64,000 bases of DNA from Folioceros fuciformis (GCA_049999805.1 JBNGIO010006316.1:319034-383033), one strand, 5' to 3'; shown: positions 12,563 to 25,262, counted from the first letter of the stretch. Notes: generated by a model not told the origin, from the letters alone. Made by a program: numbers and translations.

Positions 12563-12689
12563 CCAAGGAAAAACTTGTTGGTCGTTGGATGTAGGGTGGT
12601 CGTTGGACGTAGGGAGACGAGTAGCTAGATTGTTACAAGGAAAAACTTGTTGGTCGTTGGACGTAGGGAGACGAGTAGCTAAATTGTTA
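12563..12689 (+). repeat. Imperfect tandem duplication
   Basis: A segment starting caaggaaaaacttgttggtc and ending acgagtagctaAattgtta occurs twice in a row, with small differences (a short GTAGGGTGGTCGTTGGA insertion in copy one). Its function is unknown. Confidence 0.75.
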
Positions 12690-12774
12690 GGTTGAGGAAG
12701 GCGTCGTAGGGAGCCTTGTGAGGAAAGGATATTGAGTGTAAGGAGGTAGAAATCAATAGGGGGGAGTACTGGGG

Positions 12775-12874
12775 NNNNNNNNNNNNNNNNNNNNNNNNNN
12801 NNNNNNNNNNNNNNNNNNNNNNNNNNNNNNNNNNNNNNNNNNNNNNNNNNNNNNNNNNNNNNNNNNNNNNNNNN
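12775..12874. other. Assembly gap (100 N) between overlapping contig ends
   Basis: Exactly 100 N. The 72 bases before the gap (12703-12774) and the 72 after it (12875-12946) are identical apart from one base. This looks like two contig ends that overlap and were left unjoined, so the gap is probably negative in size and no sequence need be missing. Confidence 0.9.
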
Positions 12875-14640
12875 GTCGTAGGGAGCCTTGTGAGGAAAGG
12901 ATATTGAGTGTAAGGAGGTACAAATCAATAGGGGGGAGTACTGGGGTCCTTCTAAATGGGGGAATGGTGCCCGTTGACTATTGTAGGGGAACGACAAACG
13001 TAGCTGACCAAGCTCGGAGGAGAGCGATTCTGGGGAAGCCTACAACGACCGTGGGATTGATGTGGCCACGATACATGTGAGCGGGTGCTTAGTAAGGGTA
13101 CCATACCCGCTTGCCCACACCCATACTGACTCATACTTGCATAAGGTAAATAAATGTTCCAAAACTTGACATGATTATACGTTGTCTTCTGCATAGCATT
13201 CAAAAGGCAAAGGGCATTCCTAGCCTTCTAAGAAAACATGGTTGTCAAGGCATGCCAAAAAAATATTTTTTTTTGTCAAAGTTAATGGAACACACCCTTC
13301 GCATCCTCTATGTTGCCAGACTTCACACTTGTAAATACTAACACTTTACATAAATAAATACTAAGCTATTAGTAATAGAAAGTTCATGTTGTTGTAGTTT
13401 TTGTGAGTCATGCTCTAAAGCTTAAACCCAAGGTTTGGAAGACCCTTGCACAAACAAATCACACTCAATAATGCGTTGAATTCGTCCAACAATAAGTTGA
13501 TGTCAAGCATCTTTAGCTAGGGATACAAGAAAAACAGCAACCTTTGCACTTGTGGTGACGCCTTTGTCATGGTGACACTTTTGGTGATAGACACTTCTAA
13601 TGACACATGCACTCTTGTGGAGACATTGATAAAGCATATCCCTTACATTTTATGGAAGGCACCCTTTGCAACAAGACTGTAAGAAGAGCTTCACATGTAA
13701 TCTTGGCTATTAGAAGACCTAGAAAGGTGAGACAAATGTTGACATGGAGAACATCCAATATCCTTCCTAACTATGATGGTTCTTGTTTGCTATGTAGTTG
13801 CACCGCTTTCTGGTATGCACATAACCAAGAACACCAATGTGAGAAGGGTGTTGCTTTGGTGTTAGATAGGTTGGGTAGAGGTCTTACCTTCACTCACTAT
13901 AAAAGATAGTCTTCATCTCTTTTGTGTTTGAGCTAAGAGCTTTACCATCTCAATGTTAGTGAATTTTTATAATTTTCTTATCTTTATGATATCCTTTAAC
14001 CTGGTTGTCTCTATGCTTTGTGGGTTGTCTAGTTGACTTGTCTTAATCTTAGGCTTTCAGGCTCAATTTTGCAAGGGTACGCTTATAAAATCTGTGGCGT
14101 GGAGGGTAAAGGGTGGAGGTTGGAGTGGGTACAGGCATATGAGGTGTGAGGCACGTGGCAAAGGGTTTTAAGGGAAAAGCGGCGCAGGATACATGTACTG
14201 TACCGGGAAGAGCCGGTGGCACGGTGGCCGCGGTGCCGGGGCCCGGGACCCGGAGCCCAGGCCAGGCCAGGCCAGGCCAGAAGGGAGTGCAGTACAAATG
14301 AGTAAAAAGAAAGGGGAAGGGGGGGAAGGCGGTTGCGGCTCATTTATGGGGCGTGTCATGATTGCTGTTTTTGCGTGGGATGGCGTCGTCGCCGTCGCCG
14401 TCGCCGTCGCGTAGCTGCTGTCCTGACGGCGGCCCAGTCCCATTGCCGCTTTTATGACCCGACCCTCTCGTCGCTCGCCTTCTCCCATCCCATCCCTGTA
14501 CACCACCAGTAGTACCCTTCTCTACCTACGCTCATACATACGGGTGGAACTAAAGATAGTAAATCCGCCGTAATCGTACCTACTGTAATGAGGCGTGAAA
14601 TGATCATCTCTTGTCCAGTTGAGCATCGTTACCTCCCCTT

Positions 14641-14655
14641 TCCTCTATATATATT
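14641..14655 (+). promoter_or_regulatory. TATA-like element upstream of the Argonaute gene
   Basis: The sequence ctctatatatatttg lies ~490 bp before the Argonaute ATG and is followed by a long pyrimidine-rich stretch consistent with a 5' leader. This is an inference from position and composition. Confidence 0.4.
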
Positions 14656-15143
14656 TGTATATGTATATCCGTAAGTACAGTCTCCTCCTTACGCCCCACA
14701 AGACAACACAACATAACACAGTCTGTCTGTCCCGGACTTCCGCTGCGTTATACGGAATAAAGAGGCAGCCAGGCCAGGTCAGTCCAAGCCAGCCCGGCCC
14801 AGCGCAACCTCTGCCGTCTCCCTTTCTACTCCTCCCCTCTCTCCCTGCTGGGGCCTTGGCTGGGCCCTCTGCTGCTGCTGCTGCTGTTCCTGCTCCTACT
14901 CCTGCTGTTCCTGCTCCTGCTCCTGCTCCTAGGCGCCAAAATCTGCTGCTCTTCCCCTGTTTCCTCTGTTCTGTGTGTCCCAGTTTCTGTTTGTTTGCTT
15001 GTGCTTCGGAGCTCTGGAGGCGAGCCCAGCATAGTGCACCCTCAGACGTCACAGCCCGTCTGCACCCGTATGCTCCTGCGTAGTGGTCTAGCGCTCTACC
15101 CCTCCTCCTCCTCCTCCTCCGCGCTTCCGCCGCGCTGCTCGTG

Positions 15144-18100
15144 ATGCCTAGGCGCCGCAAAACCGGCAGGGTAGGGGAGACGGAGCGGCAGGATGTCCCT
15201 CCTCCTGCTCCCGTCCCCGCTTCCTCTCCTACAGCATTCGACCCGGCGATGGCTGGGGAGGAGGCGCCGCCGCCGCTGCCTCCTCCCTCGCGCTACCAGC
15301 CTCCTCCTCCTCCTGCTCTTGGGAGCGGGGCCGCCGCCAGGCCGATATTCGTGTCTCGTCCCTTCAATGCTGCGGCCGTTCCTTATTCCCCGACGGCAGG
15401 CGACCCTACGCAGGTTCAGCAGCACCTACAGCCGCGCCGCTCGGTGCAGCGGTATGTGCAAATCGGGGCTCAGCCCCCACCTGCTGCCCCTCTCCATTTC
15501 GCGCCGCCGGCGGAGCCGCCCGTGGCCACATTCATGCAGCAGCTTCAATTGCAGCCTGCGGAAGCCGAGGTTGCTGTGGTGCCGCCTCCAGTCTCCACCC
15601 GCGCGCTCAGGTACCCCAGGCGGCCCGGGAAGGGAGTCCTCGGCCGCAGATGTATCGTCAAGGCTAATCACTTCTTTGCCAACCTGCCCGACAAGGACTT
15701 GCATCAGTATGACGTATGCTTCTGTGCCATACTGTGCTCCAGGCTCCCATGGTCTTTTTTTTTTTTTGGTTTCTCGCCAATTCTCGTGCTCATTGTTGAT
15801 GTGGACGTTTCGCAGGTAGCAATCGTACCGGAGGTTGCGTCCCGCGGCGTCAACAGAGCGGTCATCCGGGAGCTCATCAGCGTGTACAATGCTGACATGG
15901 GAACCAGGCTGCCAGTCTATGATGGGAGGAAGAGTCTCTACACAGCTGGCCCTCTCCCTTTTCAGCACAAAGAATTCGAAGTTAGATTAGTGGACGATGC
16001 CGAGTCTGGCAGCATGGGCAAAGCGTGAGTGAGATTTCAGCTGCTGGCTCTAGTTTTTTTCGTCTTCTTGCTTCTGTTGCTTGCTTCGTTTTTCGTTTTA
16101 GGCATTCTACGGCTTGGCAGGCCCCGGGAGAGGCCGTTTAAGATCACCATCAAGTTTGCAGCTCGGGCGGATCTCCACCATCTTGGAGAGTTCTTGAAGG
16201 GCAAGCAAGCGGACGCCCCGCAGGAAGCGTTGCAGGTTTTGGACATTGTGTTGCGGGAGCTTCCTACCACCAGGTGCTTTGCCTTTTCTTTCCCCGTTTT
16301 CTCCCTAGCCTTTTATTTTATGCTCAAGTAGGTGAGTGTTATCCAGCAAGTACGTTCACACGCGACGGAGATCCTACTTCTCTGCGGCCACTGTTGTCTG
16401 ATTATTACTTATTAGTACATTCATCTCACTGTCACTCTCTCTCCTTCTCGACCGAAGTAATCGGCTAATGTTGATGGTCCGCCTCAAGGACATTGACTGA
16501 CATATTCTTCTCAGGTACACACCGGTTGGACGATCTTTCTACTCGCCTAACCTCGGTCGCCGGAGTCTAGGAGAAGGGCTTGAAGCATGGCGAGGATTTT
16601 ACCAGAGTATTCGGCCAACCCAAATGGGACTGTCCCTCAACATTGGTACAGAAAGCCAACTCCAAAAAGTCCTGCAATGGCGATGAGTTTTGCATGGGCT
16701 AAGATTGCAATCCAAGCGGGCACTCAACAAACCACGCCGTGCTTAGAGCAGTTTTCCTTTTCGCAGATATGTCTGCCACGGCATTTCTCGAGTCCCAGCC
16801 GGTCGTTCAGTTTGTTGAGAAGCTTTTGGGGAGGCCGCTTCTTAATCGACCTTTATCTGATGTGGAGCGTGTCAAGGTAAGGCGTAATTTTCCTTGCACA
16901 CTTCAGTTCCAAAGGAGGAGCAACACTAACTCCGCAAAATGCAACTCCACCAGATCAGAAAAGCTTTACGAGGGATCAAGGTTGAGGTGACACACAGGGG
17001 CACAATGAGGCGCAAATATCGGGTTTCGGGCTTGACGATTCAAACAACCGCTGATTTGAGGTCCTCATGCCGTTGCCACATATGGTGTGATGAAGAGTAT
17101 TGATAGTAATGGGTAACTGAGTCAATCGTATTGTCTTGTCCTGTAGGTTCCCTGTGGATCAAGACCAAAATATGATGTCTGTGGCAGACTATTTTTGGCG
17201 TACGTACGAGTACAGACTCGAGAGGCTGAACCTTCCCTGTCTCCAGGTTGGCAATCAACAACGGCCGAATTACCTACCCATGGAGGTGAGCTTTTGTTCG
17301 CATCTGGTGGCAAGACGGAAGTGATCCTTAGCCGAACCACTTCTAACGCCATTATTCCCCTGCCTACAGGTTTGTAAAATCGTGGAGGGGCAGCGCTTTC
17401 CGAAACGTCTGAATGAAAAACAGATTACTGCTCTTCTCAGTATTACATGTCAGAAGCCTTGTGATCGTGAGAGCGACATCCGGAGAGTATGCCCTTTGAG
17501 CAGCGCTTTTCATTGCTGCTTGCGTTTTCAAAAAATTCAGTGCTGTATGTCCATTCCACACCTAACGCTAGTGAGTGTTCCCACTTCCCCCAGACCGTTC
17601 AACAGAACGACTACGATCGTGACAGGTTTGCTCAGGAGTTCGGTATTAAAATCAGTAGGGACTTGGCTACTGTCGAGGCACGTATATTGCCGGCCCCATG
17701 GGTTAGTATCGTCGAGCACCACAATTTTTTCTCCAACGCAATTGTCATTCACTCTGACAACATTTTCGGTGTGTAGCTGACTTACAACGATTCTGGAAAG
17801 GAGAAAGAGTGTCAACCCGCAGTTGGACAGTGGAATATGTTGAACAAAGTCTGTAATCTTGTTGCCAGCTGTTTTTTCATTTTTAGAATCCTTTTCTTGG
17901 TGTATGTGGTTTATTCATTGGCCTTGCGGTTTTGCTCAGAAAATGGTGAATGGCGGCAAAGTTGCACACTGGGCGTGTGTTAATTTTTCACGGAACATTT
18001 CTACTTGTGTAGCATCTGACTTCTGCAAAAGGCTGGCTGATATGTGTGAAATATCCGGCATGGTACATATCCCTGAGCTCTTGCTGGTCACAGTTGCTGA

Positions 18101-20232
18101 TTTGCTCCTAGTTTTGTCCTGTGGCTTGACATGCCTCCATGCTGCAGCAATTCAGTGGAGAACCTGTGGTGAGGATCGCCGATCCTTCTCGCCCGGACCA
18201 GGTGGAGAGGGCTTTGAAGCAAGTGTGGAAGCTGTGCAATGCTAAACTTCCCACCGGAAAAAATCTGGATCTCCTGATAGCCATTCTTCCAGACCAAAAT
18301 GGTGCCTTGTACGGTGTGTGCATTCTACCTTACTAAGTAACTCGGCGTGACGGGTGTAAAGTGGTTGTTATGTACTTCTGCTGACTGGTGCAAAATTTTG
18401 CAGGTGATTTGAAGAGAATATGTGAAACTGACCTTGGAGTAGTCTCACAGTGCTGTCTGACTAAGCACGTGTACAAAATGAGCAAGCAGTATCTGGCAAA
18501 TGTGGCCTTGAAGATCAACGTGAAGGTGTGTCACGTCATTCCTTCGATCTCATGCTCATCTGCCAGTTCCCAGTTTCAAATGGTTGAATTGTGAATACGG
18601 ACCTCGTTTGCAGGTTGGAGGGCGGAATACGGTTTTAAGGGATGCGCTGGCAAAGAGGTTACCCATGATTGAGGATACTGCCACCATTATTTTTGGAGCA
18701 GATGTGACTCACCCTCATCCCGGAGAAGATTCGAGTCCATCAATAGCTGCGGTTGGCGTCCATCTTTCGTACGCTCTATTTAAAAGTCCTTCTAGCATCC
18801 ACTTGCGCTTGACTTCAACATGTCATGCTTGCGCAGGTCGTTGCGTCACAGGACTGGCCTGAAGTTACTCAGTATGCTGGCCTTGTTAGCGCTCAGGCTC
18901 ACAGGCAGGAGTTAATCCAGGATCTGTACACGGAAAAGACAGATGGCCAACGAGGGAGCGGTGGAATGATTATGTATGACCAGTGTGGCCTGATTGCGCG
19001 GCATCCACTAGTCTGGTGGAGTCTGAATTTATGCATCATAACGTGTGGCTCTGTTGGTGTAGTGACCTCTTGAAGTCCTTCTATAATCGGACTCGACTGA
19101 AGCCTCGGCGGATCATCTTCTACAGGTGCCCTTGAGTGTTTGTCGTCCTCATTCCAAATTACGGAATGCTGAAACACGTGTTGTCTTCAGGGACGGAGTT
19201 AGTGAGGGTCAGTTTTATCAAGTACTCTTCTTCGAGTTGAATGCCATACGGAAGGTGCAGCTGACTAGTCCACCGTCTCCATGTGCTGTGTACTTTGTTT
19301 TACCTACTGTTGACCATTCGCCCTTACGCGATCAGGCTTGCTCCACGCTTGAGGAAGGATATCAGCCTCCTGTCACATTCGTCGTTGTACAAAAGCGTCA
19401 CCATACACGACTTTTTCCACACAACTACAATGACAAAAAATCCATGGATAAAAGCGACAACATCCTTCCTGGTATCATCGTTGTTCATGCCCTGTGCTGA
19501 GTCTTTTGGTGATTTGGTCGTAACAGTATGAACTCTTTTCAGGCACAGTGGTCGATACGCAAATTTGTCATCCTACGGAGTTCGACTTTTACCTATGTAG
19601 TCACGCTGGTATCCAGGTTAGAATCTCCTTGCGTCTGCCTCAAACCGCGGATACGCCTTGTGGGGTAATTTGATGGTCATCGCATCCACGTGGTAATGGA
19701 GCAGGGCACTAGTCGGCCTGCTCATTATCATGTTCTCTGGGACGAGAACAAGTTCTCCGCCGATACTTTGCAGACATTGACAAATAACCTGTGTTACACG
19801 TGAGTATCTCCCTACTGTGTCCTTCAGTTAAGCAGCCCGCAGCTGCAGATGGATCTGTTCACTCAGTGCTCTCTTATCGGTTGCAGATATGCCAGATGTA
19901 CACGATCAGTGTCTATCGGTAAGTTCTCGCAGGTTCTTTGTTTGATCGTCCCTTCTACATCTCAGCCTGACTTAATCTTTTACTTCGCTGCTCCTGGGTT
20001 TGCAGTGCCCCCGGCTTATTATGCGCATCTAGCAGCTTTCCGAGCCCGATTTTACTTGGAACCGGATAACTCGGATAGTGGATCCTTCACTAGTGGGGGA
20101 GGCGTGCCTGGAAGGCAAGCAAGCACTGAGAGTGGAGGGTCGAGGAGTACAACACGTGCAGGCGGAGCGACCGCGATCCGTCCTCTCCCTTCTTTGAAGG
20201 AGAGTATTAAGAGAGTCATGTTCTTTTGTTGA
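15144..20232 (+). CDS. AGO1: AGO1-clade Argonaute, 22 exons
   Basis: Exons (all in phase): 15144-15713, 15816-16024, 16121-16273, 16515-16645, 16767-16876, 16954-17060, 17147-17285, 17370-17486, 17594-17701, 17777-17848, 17940-18062, 18148-18313, 18404-18525, 18614-18751, 18837-18973, 19063-19125, 19191-19254, 19336-19471, 19543-19616, 19705-19799, 19887-19918, 20006-20232. The product is 1030 residues, close to Arabidopsis AGO1. Residues 1-155 are Pro/Gln-rich. The N domain begins at [11 protein letters not shown], and linker, PAZ (~390-510), MID and PIWI (~690-1000) follow. The slicer tetrad is complete: D739 (GADVTHPH), E780 (HRQELIQDL), D823 (RDGVSEG) and H963 (YYAHLAAF). The protein ends VMFFC, like AGO1/5/10 members. 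By family knowledge it loads miRNA and siRNA to cleave or repress target RNA in cytoplasm and nucleus. Many AGO1 transcripts are themselves miRNA targets; I could not verify a site. AGO5 or AGO10 orthology cannot be excluded. Confidence 0.96.
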
Positions 20233-22520
20233 TGCTTTCGAGATGGAGGACAGCACAGATACACAGTGCAGAATAGGGACTGATGTATATACCGGCGGTA
20301 CATAGTAGGCTTCTATCGACAGGACAATTTTTGAAGACTGTAGACATTGGACTCCGGCTCATGCCAAATTCCGTACATGCGTACCGGTTTTATCGTGTAC
20401 GGGCATTCCCACATTCCTCAGCAGCCCCCAGCATGGCCAGTATGTTTCACGCATTTAATTGATGCTCGTTAATGCATGTCGTATGACTTGGATAATACTT
20501 CTGCTTCTGTACATGACCACCTCGATGAAGCTGAGTCTCCAATCCCAAAATTTGGAATGGCACTTCGAGTGCACTCCAACGATGAGAATATTGAAACTGT
20601 GAATAATGGGGTTACAGTCAGTTGTCACTTCTCCTCTAACAACAATGGGGCTGGAGTCTGGTGTCCCTCGCGTCTTTCGATGCCCGCACAATCCAATTCG
20701 TCCGATGCCCGCACAATCCAATTCGTCAGGTAGTTGTCATTTGACACTCCCTAACTAATGTAGAACATTGTTTGAGACATGTACACCTACATAGATTCGG
20801 GCTCCATACCAAGATCAAAACTAACTACTGAAGTAAGTGATCCATCTTTGCGTCTCCACTTACTCTAAAGAGGTGAGACAAACCACCAAACTAGGGTCTA
20901 GCCCTAGGAACTGGCTATTATTTGAGTATGCAAGGCTGCATCTCATGCCATTGTCGTTATCTTTTATATAGGATGTAAAATCCTGTTATAGTGCAAAGGA
21001 AACATTCATGCCAAAAGAACGATACAATACACAAGAGAGAAACACCCATTTTCCTATTGCAAACCACCTTGGCACAAGTCTTCAAAAACCCTGCAGGTCT
21101 CAATGGCATGGGGAAAGAGATGTGTCTAAGTTCCAATCATACGTACTTGTGAATCGTGGTCTAGGCGCTCCTCTTTGCTCTTTGCTGCCCAACCCAATCA
21201 GGTGAGGACAACGTGCTCGCAGAGAAAAACTTGGTACAACTATAGAAATATCTGCTCCCTTGATGAGAAAAAGGTTAGCTCGGACAGAAACACCATCAAG
21301 ACCATCAAGCATAGTCTAAAGGCCCTCCTTGAAAGGACAAGACATCGGCCAAGGAACACATAACATTATGCAAAGCACTTTGTATAGCAATGCGTTGTAC
21401 CCCAAGATACGAGCCAAAACGGCCTAGGTGCTTAGAAAAACTACCGTTGCCAATATCTTTGGCCCAAGCAAGCATTGCAATGCCTTCGAATAAGATCCAA
21501 TCTCCTTACCTCATGCCTTTTACCGAATTACGCACCAAAACCCCCTCCATTACCAATCCATCCTATTAAGTGGTAACATAAAGTCTTTTAGTGCTGCTCG
21601 TTGTAAAGCAACCATGTAGAGAACTTGCTTATTTTAGATTCGAATCCTACTGTAGCTCACTACACGAGCAACCCGATCTTCCTTCTCTTCGCTCTGCTTC
21701 TGTTCCCAGATCGAAGAAAGCGTGATATACACTATAGCGTGGCTACTATTATAGGGCATACTGGCTCCTGGCGTGAGACCAACGGCAAATATTCAACAAT
21801 CCTTTTGGCTGGTCCGTCGTGGTGTCTTTGGGAGTGGACTTGCTGCTGGAGAGTTTGTCCCGAGAATTTCCTCAAGCCACTGCTGGTCCCGGCCCTTACT
21901 CAAGACGCATCACCTTGCTTCACAACCTCAGGCCCGGTGTCTTCGTCCCTCAGCCAACTCGATACCAGAATTGAACCACTGCAAACAATAACCCTAACAT
22001 AAGCTGATCCACGTGTACCTTTCATGTGCTTCACCTGCTAAATAGCCGCGTAAATCTTGCGCAATGCTCAATCCCATTCCGTTGGCCAGCTAAAATTCCA
22101 CCCGCAGTGAACACTGTGAAAAGAACTTGAGAACGTACAGGCAAGTCTGCAGTTGTGTACCAGACGCTGGGCCAGTGATGTCCTCCATACTATGCCCTTA
22201 CCCACATCAAAAACCCATTTATCATCTTCACGAGGAAATCAAACGATGACCTGCCAAGGCACGTTCTCCCCTGTTCTCAAAGTACATTTCCTCTAACCCG
22301 GCATGACAGAGCACCTCCTGCAGCGCTCTCTCTGGCCACCAGCTCGAAGCAGACGGACGGCACCAAGCGCCAGTGACATGGTAGGCCTTTCACGTCGCTG
22401 CTTAAAGCAAATCATGCAGCACAAGGAACGAGATCGTGGCACCAAGAACAACCGTGAAGTCGAACAAGTCTTTCTGTGGCCAGGTGCAGGATGTGAGGAA
22501 GGTCGACATGGAGACTGCAC
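20233..22520. other. Intergenic DNA between the Argonaute and PPR genes
   Basis: The Argonaute 3' UTR is followed by AT-rich DNA with no recognisable protein. A direct duplication of about 25 bp (cgatgcccgcacaatccaat...) lies at 20,678-20,727. The part next to 22,520 is probably the 3' UTR of the minus-strand PPR gene. Confidence 0.45.
20678..20727 (+). repeat. 25-bp tandem duplication
   Basis: The unit beginning cgatgcccgcacaatccaat occurs twice head to tail with no visible change, suggesting a recent slippage event. Confidence 0.8.
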
Positions 22521-24650
22521 TCAATCCTCACATACACGGAGGTCTGGAGACTGCGGGAGAGCCACATAACCTATGGCCTCCAACTCTGCAGACACTCTCT
22601 CAAGTTTGGTGTAAACCTCTTTAACTTCTGGGTGCGAAAGATCATCTGCATGAAATGAGTGTACCAGGTTGTGCACCTCGATCCAGCTGCGACCAGGCTC
22701 CTTCCGCAACCCTGCTTCCTTCATCAGCTTTCTCACTCGTCCTACTTCATCCAGCCTCCCAGCTCCTGCGTAGAGATTTGATAACAACACATACACAGCA
22801 GGGTTCCGTGGCTGTAACTCGAGAGCACGTTGTGCCGCATAATTTCCTAAAAGTATATTGCCTCGAGTAGTACAGGCACCAAGCAAGCCCCTCCATATGA
22901 CATCGTTTGGTCGAAACGGCATCTGATTGATGAAATCCAACGCTTCTTCAAGGTGCCCTGCACGACCAAGTAGGTCCACCATGCAGGCATAATGCTCCAT
23001 CTGAGGAATAAGTTCATGGTCTTTTATCAATAAGTCGAAGTATGCACGGCCTAAATCCACAAGACCACCATGGCTGCATGCAGATAGTACAGACACAAAT
23101 GTTACTTGATCTGGCTTCATTCCTTCCAGCTGCATCTGCTTGAAGAGAGAAAGGGCAACCTTCGCCCTGCCGTGCTGTGCATACCCTAAAATCATTGCAT
23201 TCCATGACACCAGGCCCCGTGCTGGCATTGCATCAAACACCTGTCGTGCATGATCAATGCTCCCGCATTTTGCATATGTGTCCAGCAGAGTCGTCATCAC
23301 TGTTACATTGTTCTCGAAACCCTTCGAGAGCACTGCCTCATGGATTCCTTTCACCTCTTCAAGAGCCCAGAGCTCAGTGCAAGCTCGAAGGATTCCGATA
23401 AAAGTCACTTCACTCTCCGTTACACCTGTGTGCTGCATTTCTTTGTAAAGATGCAAAACCTTTTGGGCATGCCCTAGCCGACCATACCCCATGATCAAAG
23501 AATTCCATGATACCACATCTTTTTCACGAGCAGAGGTGAACACCAGTTCTGCATCCTCCACGCTACCACATTTCACGTACATGTCAATCAGTGCATTGCT
23601 CACAAAAAGATCTGACCCATTTTCCGCCCGACCTATACGTGTATGAACCCTCTTGCCCTCTTCCAATGCTGCTAAACTTGCACATGCTTGAATAGCTGCC
23701 ATCACAGCGACCTTCTCTGGAGTGACACCTTCTTGTTCCATCGCATTAAACAATTCTAGGGCCTGCTGCCCAAGTCCATGCTGTGCATATCCTGCAATCA
23801 TCACAGACCAAGAAACGAGGTCCTTCTTGTGAAGCTTGTCAAACACTTGACGAGCCGAGACAATACAGCCACACTTGGCATACATGTCAATTAGAGCATT
23901 GCTCACAAAGTCGCCTGCCTCCACACCAGCTTCGACAGCTAGAGAATGTATCCACTTCCCATCCTCAAGATCTGTTTGTTCGACACAAGAAGAAATAGCA
24001 TTGAGGAAAGTCACCCGATTGGGTCTCACTCCATCCTCAAGCATTCTTCGGAACAGCATCCGGGCTTCCTTGTAAAGTCCCTGCGAAGCATAAGCTCCAA
24101 TCAGACAGCTCCAGACTACCACGTCTCGTATCTGCATTTGCTCAAAAACTTCTAGAGCATCCCGTATATTCCCACATTTTGCATACATGTTCACAAGATT
24201 GTTTCCAACGAAGTTATCTAGCTGTAAATCCCTTTGTCTAATCTGGTCATGGATCCTTCTGCCCTCTGCCAAAGCCTTGTTGCTGGCACACACACAGAGA
24301 ATGTGAGAAAAAGTACATCTATCAGGAACGACCTGGTCCTGCTGCATCCTGTCAAACAGTCGGAAAGCCTCCTCGCCATTCCCAGCCTGTTCATATCCAT
24401 GTATCAATGCATTCCACGTGACAACATCTCTCGTAACCATCCCGTCAAACAACCTCCGAGCCTCATCTACTTTTCCACATTTCACGTAAAGAGTGATGAG
24501 GTGATTGCCTAATTCAGCATTCAGCTCGACTCCGTGTGTCCTGATGCGAGCATGAACTCTCCGGCCCTCTTTCAAAGCTCTCACTTTGATGCACCATCTC
24601 AGAAAAGAGCCACAAATCTGTCGATATGTGTCCTGACTCTTGGATTTCAT
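22521..24650 (-). CDS. PLS-class pentatricopeptide repeat protein with E/E+ domain
   Basis: One intronless frame gives 709 residues from the first in-frame ATG (24650). The open frame continues upstream to a stop near 24,795 without another ATG, so a short 5' exon carrying the organelle transit peptide may be missing from this model. Alternating P, L and S motifs fill the protein; diagnostic blocks include VVTWNALIHGYEQAG, FVGNNLVNMYAKCGNI, LVSWSVMIAGYAQHG and VTFVSVLSACSHGGL. The end shows the E domain (MEHYACMVDLLGRAGHLEEA, WRGLLGACTTRGN, YVLLSNLYAGAGRLDEV) and an E+ segment (GRSWIEVHNLVHSFHADD). It stops at LRVCED, before a DYW deaminase. By family knowledge such proteins bind RNA site-specifically in plastids or mitochondria for C-to-U editing; without DYW it would need a partner deaminase. 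Confidence 0.93.
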   Translation of the reverse strand: MKSKSQDTYRQICGSFLRWCIKVRALKEGRRVHARIRTHGVELNAELGNHLITLYVKCGKVDEARRLFDGMVTRDVVTWNALIHGYEQAGNGEEAFRLFDRMQQDQVVPDRCTFSHILCVCASNKALAEGRRIHDQIRQRDLQLDNFVGNNLVNMYAKCGNIRDALEVFEQMQIRDVVVWSCLIGAYASQGLYKEARMLFRRMLEDGVRPNRVTFLNAISSCVEQTDLEDGKWIHSLAVEAGVEAGDFVSNALIDMYAKCGCIVSARQVFDKLHKKDLVSWSVMIAGYAQHGLGQQALELFNAMEQEGVTPEKVAVMAAIQACASLAALEEGKRVHTRIGRAENGSDLFVSNALIDMYVKCGSVEDAELVFTSAREKDVVSWNSLIMGYGRLGHAQKVLHLYKEMQHTGVTESEVTFIGILRACTELWALEEVKGIHEAVLSKGFENNVTVMTTLLDTYAKCGSIDHARQVFDAMPARGLVSWNAMILGYAQHGRAKVALSLFKQMQLEGMKPDQVTFVSVLSACSHGGLVDLGRAYFDLLIKDHELIPQMEHYACMVDLLGRAGHLEEALDFINQMPFRPNDVIWRGLLGACTTRGNILLGNYAAQRALELQPRNPAVYVLLSNLYAGAGRLDEVGRVRKLMKEAGLRKEPGRSWIEVHNLVHSFHADDLSHPEVKEVYTKLERVSAELEAIGYVALPQSPDLRVCED

Positions 24651-25262
24651 GCACTCTAGACATGCCAAAGCCTCCTCAAATCTTCCATCTTGACAAAGTG
24701 AGCTCACATCCTTCGAATGCAAGGAAGGGTCACCATCATTCTGAGGCCTGCAATGATCACGTACTACCCGTTCACAAACTTCAACACAATGTATGCGACC
24801 ATCAGGATACTAATCTCGATTTCCCACAGCACCATAGGTAAATGCATGCAATTGCTCTCGCAATTGCGACTGTAAGAAAACGGTACCCGTCTTCCGCCAG
24901 GGATACAGACCCGTTATTTCTAAGGCCGTTTGCTTTGACCACAGCCAGAACAACACCCCGACTTTCTCCCCGTCCAGACCTCATCGAACCTAGACTGGAA
25001 CACGTTGAAATTGGACACGCGTTTCTCAGCATCCAGCAGCTCAGATCTGCACTGTGCAGCCAATCCTGCACAGTTTCACGACGTCAGCACCGGGGAACTC
25101 AGTTCCCAAAAGCGTAGGCGGCAAAACCCCAGACACTGTGAGGAGAGGCAGAAAAGGATCCACCTGAGCATGCCACCAGTAGAGCCGTTGAAGAAGACTC
25201 TTCACAGGGGCTTCCATTGCCGTCAAATACAGCATTCAGCTAGTCCTCCCCCCGAAGTGACG
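24651..25262. other. Divergent intergenic region (PPR / RPL7)
   Basis: About 0.6 kb between two divergently transcribed genes, probably holding both promoters. No TATA box stands out. Confidence 0.4.

Larger units (their letters stand above)
10857..14600. other. Repeat-rich intergenic DNA
   Basis: No intact gene is recognised. There are degenerate TACCTACATA-type direct repeats (~11,580-11,830), a tandem duplication and gap at ~12.56-12.95 kb, an AT-rich stretch (13,200-14,050), and a GC-rich block (~14,190-14,420) with AGGCC repeats and a GTCGCC microsatellite. Short frames such as 11,797-11,985 have no known family. Confidence 0.45.

Noticed and set aside
21590-21662. tRNA-like segment with a B-box-like motif (GATTCGAATCC)
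   Set aside because: The T-arm stem has mismatches, and no consistent acceptor stem or anticodon arm could be drawn, so it was not called as a tRNA.
22293-22520. Possible frameshifted DYW domain downstream of the PPR stop
   Set aside because: A few residues (HLATERL, WCHD) vaguely resemble DYW motifs, but the zinc-binding HxE and CxxC pattern and the DYW end are absent.
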